64,000 nt of DNA from NCBI RefSeq assembly GCF_050947875.1, contig NC_134568.1:213633678-213697677 (forward strand), in the 5' to 3' direction. The position numbers and the translations under genes are program-made. The notes below the pieces were generated by a model. The model was not told where the DNA came from. It did not search any database and was given only the letters and a program-made list of their open reading frames with translations. The DNA comes from Dermacentor variabilis. Taxonomy: Eukaryota; Arthropoda; Arachnida; Ixodida; Ixodidae. Of this stretch, positions 57,236 to 64,000 are shown in pieces (the first letter of the stretch is position 1; every line of letters starts with the position of its first letter).

Positions 57236-57461
57236 GATCGCATAAAAAAATGCAAGTTTTGCACCACATCACGGACTTTAGCAATTTCTTCCTGCCCATC
57301 AAAATGACAAACGCTGAGCGCGTGTGGCCGGATGGCTCAAACGTTTTATCCATGTGCGCGTTTCAGTGCGTTCCTCAGCCCCTGTTCGTCCAAATGCGAC
57401 AGGCTTTCAATCTGTTTGGTCTCCGCGTGTTCTGTGCGTTCGGGTAAGGCCTCGTGTCGCA

Positions 57462-57467
57462 AATAAA
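57462..57467 (+). promoter_or_regulatory. Candidate poly(A) signal for the 147-aa gene
   Basis: AATAAA about 227 nt downstream of the stop codon at 57235, on the same strand. Confidence 0.4.
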
Positions 57468-57499
57468 TCGGGACTTGATTCCGAGTTATCGTGTAAGTG

Positions 57500-58000
57500 T
57501 GTTTGACATTGTATGTCGGCCCGTTTCGTTGATCCTTGGGCCCTACATGTGGCATGTACGCTGCGTCAGTCGTCTTAAAATAGGCTTTGTAATGCCTACA
57601 GCGTCCATACCGGAAAATTCCATTTTGAGGAGAGACAGTTGAACGGGAAGGACACGGCGGCGGTGCTGCAATCGCGACGCGACTGGACGTGGCTGAAACG
57701 TCGCAGCGAGAAAGGCACAGCTCCGTAGTAGATTTTGCCATTTCAGTGCTGTCTCCTCACTAACCGATACAGTGCAGCAAATGAGTCGCCATGAAACAGC
57801 AGTTGGGTTTTGAGACATGTATCTATGCCAAGTGGTATTTCCTCTACGTGCAGACGTGTAGCCATTACCGTGCATGTGCGTACTTCGCACACAACCGATA
57901 ATTTCTTTCTCAATTGCATTGAAATTGGATCGTTAGGTTTTAGTTACTTAACGTACGGCCATAAAACACAGGTCAAACGATAAATATAAATTAAGTGGAG
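57500..58000. other. No recognisable feature
   Basis: CpG content falls off across this stretch. Short ORFs only. Confidence 0.4.
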
Positions 58001-58099
58001 CAGAGCAGACGACTGCGTTCTCGTTTATTTTTCTGTCATATGAACGCTTCCAACCAATCTCAACATTTTGCTATAGTGTCACGTGACTGGTTTGGCGAA

Positions 58100-58344
58100 T
58101 CTCCTCGAGTCATTTCGGTACTCTCCGTTGCTGTGTGTTAGGCCTATTGAGCGTTTTAGGTGTTCTGGCTTGCTGCGTCTGCTCCTCTCTGCTATTGCAA
58201 AACACCGTTCCGGCATGTGTTTTGCGCAGAATGAAGACATCAAGAGCTGCTAGTCATAACCTGACCTGTTCGAGCTCTATTTAATTAGGTTAATGACAAG
58301 TACGAAAGAGTTGCTTCAAGCGTCTGGTTTCTCATTTGTTTGGG
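58100..58344 (+). other. Possible 5' UTR exon of SNX16
   Basis: A donor-like GGG/GTAAGT ends at 58344 and an acceptor TTTCTTTTAAACCTTAG precedes 59388, just upstream of the SNX16 start codon. A short upstream ORF (ATG near 58230, MKTSRAA) would lie in it. The left limit is a guess; transcript data are needed. Confidence 0.3.
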
Positions 58345-58525
58345 GTAAGTAGTTTGGTTACCTGTTTACTTGTTTCTGCATTAAGGGTGCACGTTTCGTT
58401 CCATATACGGCAGCATGTGTTATCGTTTAAATTCACTGCTTTTGTAGCTGCAGCCTTTTTGTATCTACGTACCTTTGGGTATTTGCCGTCTTTGACAGTT
58501 GTATAAAATGTGGTCCAAGGTTACA

Positions 58526-58541
58526 CCCCCCCCCCCCCCCC
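58526..58541. repeat. Poly(C) run
   Basis: Sixteen C, followed by an A run. Length likely unstable. Confidence 0.9.
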
Positions 58542-59103
58542 TTAAAAAAAATCTATAGATATAACTGCTGGATTAAACTACATGGCAAATTTTTATACGG
58601 GTACCTGCATGCACCGCTATAACAAGAAAGAGAATTGCGTCATCTGCAGATTGTTACAGTTCTAGGACCCAGATTGTCAGCGTTATGAAGTTCTAAAAAA
58701 AAAAAGATATTCGCATTAAATGTGACACTCGGTGGCCTGCGATTCCAGCTTGCGGTCACAGCTTTTAAGTTGCACCATTACTTGCGAGATAGTACAATGG
58801 GGAAGAATTTTGCATAGGCACGAGTTAGATGATATGCTGAACAAATGTGCGATCAACTGTACCATTGTCTCTGGGGGATCGTCGCCCCTTTTCAGTCAAC
58901 GCTTCTGGCGCGATTTTTTCGCTTATACCAACCAGTTTCAGGCGTTGATCGTGTAGCATGTGCATGCCTTTTGTTTCTGCAGCAGTTTGTGGAGGACACG
59001 ACAACGAAGAATATACATGACAAGTACAGAATCTCTAGTTTAATGCAATTTATTGACATGGCAACTGCAGTATCCTCAAATATACTTGCATTTGTGGCAT
59101 ACT

Positions 59104-59150
59104 GTATGTATGTATGTATGTATGTATGTATGTATGTATGTATGTATGTA
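59104..59150. repeat. (TGTA)n microsatellite
   Basis: About 12 TGTA units in the presumed first intron of SNX16. Confidence 0.95.
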
Positions 59151-59408
59151 CTCTATTTCAGACATAACTGATAACTTATTTGGTGTCATTCTTCTTCATA
59201 ACTATGCACTGTATTCACTCACACTGGCACCACACACTGGAGAGCTTATGGTGGGGAGGGAAAAGTAGCACTTTCTTGCTGCAGCTGCGCTAAGTGCCAC
59301 TTTTACTGAGCAGTGTCAAGTGCTCAAAGATTCTAAAAGAAAGCAGTACTGTTGCAGGTATTTGTACCTTTTTCTTTTAAACCTTAGGGTGGCCTTCTCT
59401 CTCCAAAG

Positions 59409-59702
59409 ATGTCAAGCGAAGCAGAAACTGCCCAACAATCTGCCACAGCTGATGGCTTAGACACTGACAGCTGTGCTGCATCAAAATGTGAGCCGGTGCC
59501 ACCTCAAGGAGCAGCGCACGAAATGTCGCGTTACCCTTTCTCAAAACAAGATAGAGAATCTCTGAGCAGTGTGAGCAGTGACTCTGGTGATGTTTCCAAT
59601 GGCCATTGCTGCGATATTGAAGAAGAAGGCATAGTTGTCATTCCAGAGTACAACACCCCCATTATTGGCTATGAAGTCATGGAAGAACGTGCAAGGTTTA
59701 CA
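59409..59702 (+). CDS. SNX16: Sorting nexin 16, coding exon 1
   Basis: SNX16 is a PX-domain sorting nexin that binds phosphatidylinositol 3-phosphate on early and late endosomes and affects receptor and cargo trafficking. The ATG at 59409 (CCAAAGATGTC) gives a 98-codon exon. Residues 1-80 are polar, acidic and Ser-rich (SSVSSDSGDVSNG), as in other SNX16 N-termini. The PX domain starts at about residue 83: TPIIGYEVMEERARFT matches my recollection of vertebrate SNX16 (MGYEVMEERAKFT). The exon ends in phase 0 at ACA followed by the donor GTAAGT at 59703. Identification rests on this block and the next two exons. Confidence 0.9.
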
Positions 59703-60307
59703 GTAAGTTCCACAAAGTCAGTTTCCACTGCACTGTTTACATAATTCCTGGTCATTCTATAAAAGTTGTGCATGCATTTTGGATATGTGAATGGATAGTC
59801 AACTAAGTGTTACTGGTGATTTCTGGATGGGCACTCAAAATGGCATTTATAAGTATAGCAGTGGACTTATACAGCTCACTTGAAGATTTATTTGTAGGTC
59901 AGTACCTCCTTTATCTCTTTGTAGTGCCTTGTCTGTCATAATGTGTGTAATAGAGCCAGTTTCAGTATTTCTCATGTCAAATGGTTCAAAGGGCAAGTGA
60001 CAATAACATGTTTACAACGAAATGCTTCTCTCTGTCCTGTCCTTCACATTGTTTGCAGAGGAGGCTGTTTTGTTATGCTGTTGCTTTAGCACAAAGTGAA
60101 TTTTAGTGAGTACAATTTATTTATGTAACTCTTGTCGGTTTAGTGGTCTGCTGGATTGTTTGCTTTATAGGCATAGTGCTGACCACAATAATAATCTGTA
60201 GGCTGCTTTTGTTGGACCATCATATTTGACAGGTTAAGTGAAAACATTGGTACCTTGGAGGACCCATTTAATTTGTTCTACATTCTACTAACATTATGTC
60301 TGGTCAG

Positions 60308-60397
60308 GTGTTCAAGATCAGAGTGGAACATGTTGAAACTGGCCGCTACTGGTTTGTCTTCAGGCGGTACACTGATTTTGCAAGGCTGAGCAAGAAG
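60308..60397 (+). CDS. SNX16: Sorting nexin 16, coding exon 2 (PX domain)
   Basis: The acceptor CTGGTCAG precedes 60308 and the donor GTAAGC follows 60397. The 90-nt exon is phase 0 at both ends and encodes VFKIRVEHVETGRYWFVFRR followed by YTDFARLSKK. The RRYTDF motif is the PX-domain core that contacts the 3-phosphate of PI3P through the first arginine. It continues directly from exon 1 without frame change. The intron before it is 605 bp and the intron after it 3404 bp. Confidence 0.9.
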
Positions 60398-63300
60398 GTA
60401 AGCTGCCACATCACGATTGGTTGAAGAGATTTTTAACAAGATGCACAAGTAATTTTAACACTGATTAGATATTGCAAGAGATGGGTGCTGGTGTGCATTT
60501 CAAATGCATGCCGGCACACATAGTGCACATGTTGAGCACATTTTCATTTTAAGATGCTGTGGGTGTATAGTCCTTGTCAGATGCTTCAAAACCACTGCAC
60601 GAATTAGCAGACTTGTCAAGCTGCTTACAGGGTTCCTTGTAGAAATTTTCTTGCTTCAGGATTGCCACTGTTTTAAGAGGAACAGTGTTCCTTACACTCC
60701 TTTGCATCAGGGCACAAGGCCTACAAACACTCCAAAACAGGGTCTTGTGGCACGTCTTGTCACTTGTGGAGTGGCTTTGAAACTTTTCCAAAGCATATTC
60801 CAGAACCTATCCTCAGCAGCCGTACAAGCTTTCTCTTGTTTGCTTTAATGTTTTCTTATTTGGTCATTTGTATTGCAGCAAACTGTGAGCCACAAAAGCA
60901 GCTTTTGCCCAAAGTGAATTCATGGTGGAACATTACATTGATCCCACAAAGCCCAAACACCATTCAGTACGAAGGAAAATTAAAACAACTTGTTCACATT
61001 TATTTCTGGCCGTGCAGAATACATTTGTGCCAAGAACAATGAAATGTTATTTGAGTTAAAGCTTAGCTACTATATTATATAATTAGTAATAATTTTTCTG
61101 AACTATATACCATTAAAACTTTGCTCCAGCAAATGAAGAATGCTACTATTGGTTTGCATTGTTAAGTTTCCCGTACTTAGATAAGAATTTTCAGGTATAA
61201 AACTAAGAGTATGAAGAATGATGCCCTGGACTTTGTTGGTTTAAAAGGCAAACTGCTGTGAAATTTTGGACCATGTAAAAAGTCTAGTTTCAGATCCTCC
61301 TTGCAAAATTCTACTTAAACTACGAGTGGATATGCAATGAAAAGCTTGCAAAAAAAAAATGCCATTAGCGCTCACTGGAAGTGACGCAGAAACCAGAATG
61401 TTGAAAGCCAGCTTAGCACCTGGTCTTGACCTCTAAGGTTGTGCAGCTGAAGATTTTGGAGTCTTTGTTTTGGAATGTGTGTCAGAGCCACTAACCACCA
61501 AGTGTCACCAGCCGAGGTGGCATTTAAAGGCTGTTGATTAAAAAAAAGGTTTCACAATTGCCAACCCTGTAAGTTTGCTAAAAATTATTCAATAATAATA
61601 CAGGCAGTAACCTGTATTACAAATGTCATGACTAATTTATAACCATTTTAGCCGACTGCGGAAGCTGCAATAGTCCGTCTCACAATTTGCTTGGCAGTGC
61701 AGCCAAAGCCTGTGTGGTAAAAAATTGTTCTGATTATAAACTCTTGCGCTGCACGTTTGTAGTTTGACCATTTATGTATGCAATATAATCTTGTGATTTT
61801 ATGTGACCAAGGTCATTGTTTATATCTTTCTTGCACCAGATATTCAACCTTTTCTTTTTCTACGTCATAAACATTAGTCCCGCAGTTTATTGTCACATAA
61901 TAAGTTTGATATATGTAGCATGTTTTATTACACAAAGGGAAGCAAATTTGCTCATTGTATTATTAACAGCTTATTTTTATGTTACTATTCAAACATATAA
62001 CAATCTAGCACTCACTTGCAGCCTGTGGAGGAAAGTGAGGTGCTTCATTTTTTCTGGCTTCAATTAGTTCCCCAAATGTACAGTCTTGGGTTGTGACAGC
62101 ATTTACTGATTCTTTATACAAAAGGTTGACCATTTGTCGTTTCAACTCCCCTATAAATGAGCAAGTAGCATCCGTTCTGCCCTGTGTAGTAACAGCTCAC
62201 AAGGTTTTGTTGGACACATTATACAGGTCGCCTCTCGTGGCTTTGGCATGGCTTTGTGGTCTTTCTTCTTTCTATGGCACACTACACTTGCACACAAACA
62301 AGTACTGCTGGTTCAAGCACACCAAGCACTATAAAAAGCTGTATCCGTGCTTGCATACTGATCATTGATGTCCCACTATAGTCTGGTACAACTTTAGTAG
62401 GCAGCGGCATTTGCCCCTCACTGGCGGATGCACACGAGCCTCCACCTGTGGGTGCGCACTCCAGACTGATGTCGTGAGCTGCACGGCCGATGACCCTGCC
62501 GACCAAGATCATGGCAACCCGCGCTTCGAACTGGGCCGAGTCGTGTCAGCTTGACTATTTCTCTAGTCGCGTAGGCAATCGGCTGCCAAGCTTCGTTCAT
62601 CTGGGCGGGGACTCTCCTGCCTTTTTAACTTGTGCCCGACTATAGGTGTGCAGGCTCTGCTGATCCAAGGGAACATGTGCATGTAATGCAGCAAGGGAGG
62701 CCTCAAGCGACAATTCCAAACAGGAATTGGGGTTTGAATACTATGTTTAAGAATCAAATTGATGCAATCCAATTACAGCTGGGCAAATTAGTTGACGGGG
62801 GCCAAGAATGCTGCACCCCTACAGCAAAACAAATGGGAGCTCCATCTAGAGGAGCCACTTATCTGTTGGCCAGCGCTCTTGCAACATGCACCCTCGCAAA
62901 ATGTAAGTGCATGCAGGGAGTACATGACCGCAAGGTGCTACCTCCAGACACCACGACGATGGAAGGGCGTGCGCTCCCGCTGGGGCCAGGAGTCCTGACA
63001 AGCTAACTGCTGGCCACCGGCAAACAAAGAGCTGGCACCGGCCAAAGAGGCTAACATATAAGCACCTTATGATAGTCCAGTGTGGTCTCCCCAAGTCCTG
63101 TTGTGCTTGGTGTGCTCAGGGCACCCACAAGCAAGGGACCAAATCTCGCGAAAAGTGGGCCAATGAGACGATCTGCTGCTCCTGGAAGGGGTTGCTGCTT
63201 GTGTAGGAACAGGAGCATCAGTTCAGTGGCACCAAAAATGCCCGAGTGCTGTCAGCGTCTGCTGCAGGTCCATCCCACGATGACGATAAACTTTCTTCAC

Positions 63301-63624
63301 AATATTCAGGATAAAATGGTATAGAATCTCTGCAGATTGAAGTGGTTAAGACAAAGGTGAAGTTTGACATTGACAAAGCATTTATAGCCCCCGCTGTGCG
63401 TTCTCAGGAACAGATGTTCTGTCGTGGATGGACACAGTACATTTATGCAATTGCACTCCTTGGCTGACATGAGCATTAGCATCCATTTCACTGCCAACAA
63501 ATTGTAAGGCAACAAGCTTGGAATTGAAACAAGAACTAGTAGATAGTGTACCACACCATATCTTAGCATTAAACTAAAATATTTTTCATTGTATTGATAG
63601 CATAGAAGTAGTAAAAAAATGGTG

Positions 63625-63696
<72 letters not shown>

Positions 63697-63801
63697 TTCC
63701 TATTTGACAGGAGATAAACTCTTTTGTGAACAGAACAAAGGTCTTCTGTTTTAGTCTAAGCTATATTACACATTCCTTTTTTATGATTTTCTCTTGCAAA
63801 G
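60398..63801 (+). other. SNX16 intron 2
   Basis: Contains a (TA)n microsatellite and a GC-richer stretch at 62380-63260 of unknown nature, perhaps an unrecognised repeat; short ORFs there have no domain. No RT or SINE of the window's families was recognised in it, in contrast to the rest of the window. Confidence 0.7.
63627..63693. repeat. (TA)n microsatellite
   Basis: About 33 TA units, 108 bp before SNX16 coding exon 3. Confidence 0.95.
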
Positions 63802-63950
63802 CTCAAACCACGATTCCCTGGTCTGCAACTCTGCTTGCCTCCCAAGCGCTGGTTTGGAAATAATTTTGATCCCATGTTTCTTGAGGACCGTGTACTGGGG
63901 CTCCAGGCATTTGTCAAAAACATTATGGGCCACAGAGATATAAGTAAGAG
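63802..63950 (+). CDS. SNX16: Sorting nexin 16, coding exon 3 (PX domain, gene continues past the window)
   Basis: The acceptor TTCTCTTGCAAAG precedes 63802. The exon encodes [38 protein letters not shown] and [18 protein letters not shown] is the PX proline-rich loop that inserts in the membrane, and FLEDRxLGLQAF is the following helix, both closely like SNX16. The likely end is 63950 before GTAAGT (149 nt, phase 2); a second donor, GTAAGA, 8 nt earlier at 63943 would shift the frame. The rest of the PX domain, the coiled coil and the stop lie beyond the window. Confidence 0.9.
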
Positions 63951-64000
63951 GTAAGTAAGCTGTTGTATCTTTAATTATTGCAATGCAAAAATGTTCATAC

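Overview
The window looks like nuclear DNA of a hard tick (Ixodida). It holds Ruka-type tRNA-derived SINEs, many decayed non-LTR retrotransposons of at least five lineages, several cut-and-paste transposon remnants, and parts of at least one conserved animal gene with GT-AG introns. Tick assignment rests on recalled familiarity with the SINE and retrotransposon types; no search was run.

Layout. 1-5566: nearly intact I-group retrotransposon (ORF1 with three zinc knuckles; ORF2 with endonuclease, reverse transcriptase and RNase H; one frameshift). 5577-9900: dispersed repeats, a large foldback, a retrotransposon 3' end on the minus strand, and a Ruka-like SINE carrying an internal inverted duplication. 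9905-13140: a dispersed repeat interrupted by a small hairpin retroposon, then a minus-strand retrotransposon tail ending in (CAGA)n. 13561-17415: a roughly 177-bp tandem repeat split by a complete minus-strand RTE element that starts with a tRNA-like head. 17442-19500: another minus-strand RT/RNase H element. 19890-21290: two more hairpin retroposons and a SINE. 22930-27150: a CR1-like element interrupted by a hairpin retroposon. 28190-30062: an old unclassified RT. 30700-34750: a plus-strand RTE copy nested inside a minus-strand RTE copy. 35268-46860: DNA transposons (mariner remnant, a 2.6-kb long-inverted-terminal-repeat mariner-like element and its palindromic relative, pogo/Tigger-like, hAT-like) plus a tRNA-Thr gene. 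48838-51325: three minus-strand SINE copies. 52226-55680: a third RTE copy with another retrotransposon tail nested inside it. 56160-58350: CpG-rich, with an unrecognised single-exon ORF. 59409 to the window end: first three coding exons of sorting nexin 16 (SNX16).

The most unusual signal is a family of short hairpin retroposons. Each has a tRNA box-A-like motif (near TGGGCTAGTTGG) followed within about 10-30 nt by a long self-complementary hairpin that runs to the 3' end. Three copies have exact 12-14 bp target-site duplications. The hairpin arms are only loosely similar between copies but closely complementary within each copy, as expected if the second arm is made by snap-back copying at or near insertion. 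Other foldbacks, including the inverted duplication inside the Ruka-like SINE, suggest the process is general in this genome.

Host genes are few: the tRNA-Thr, the CpG-rich ORF and SNX16. Almost everything else is transposon sequence, often nested, and the nesting gives a relative order of insertion.
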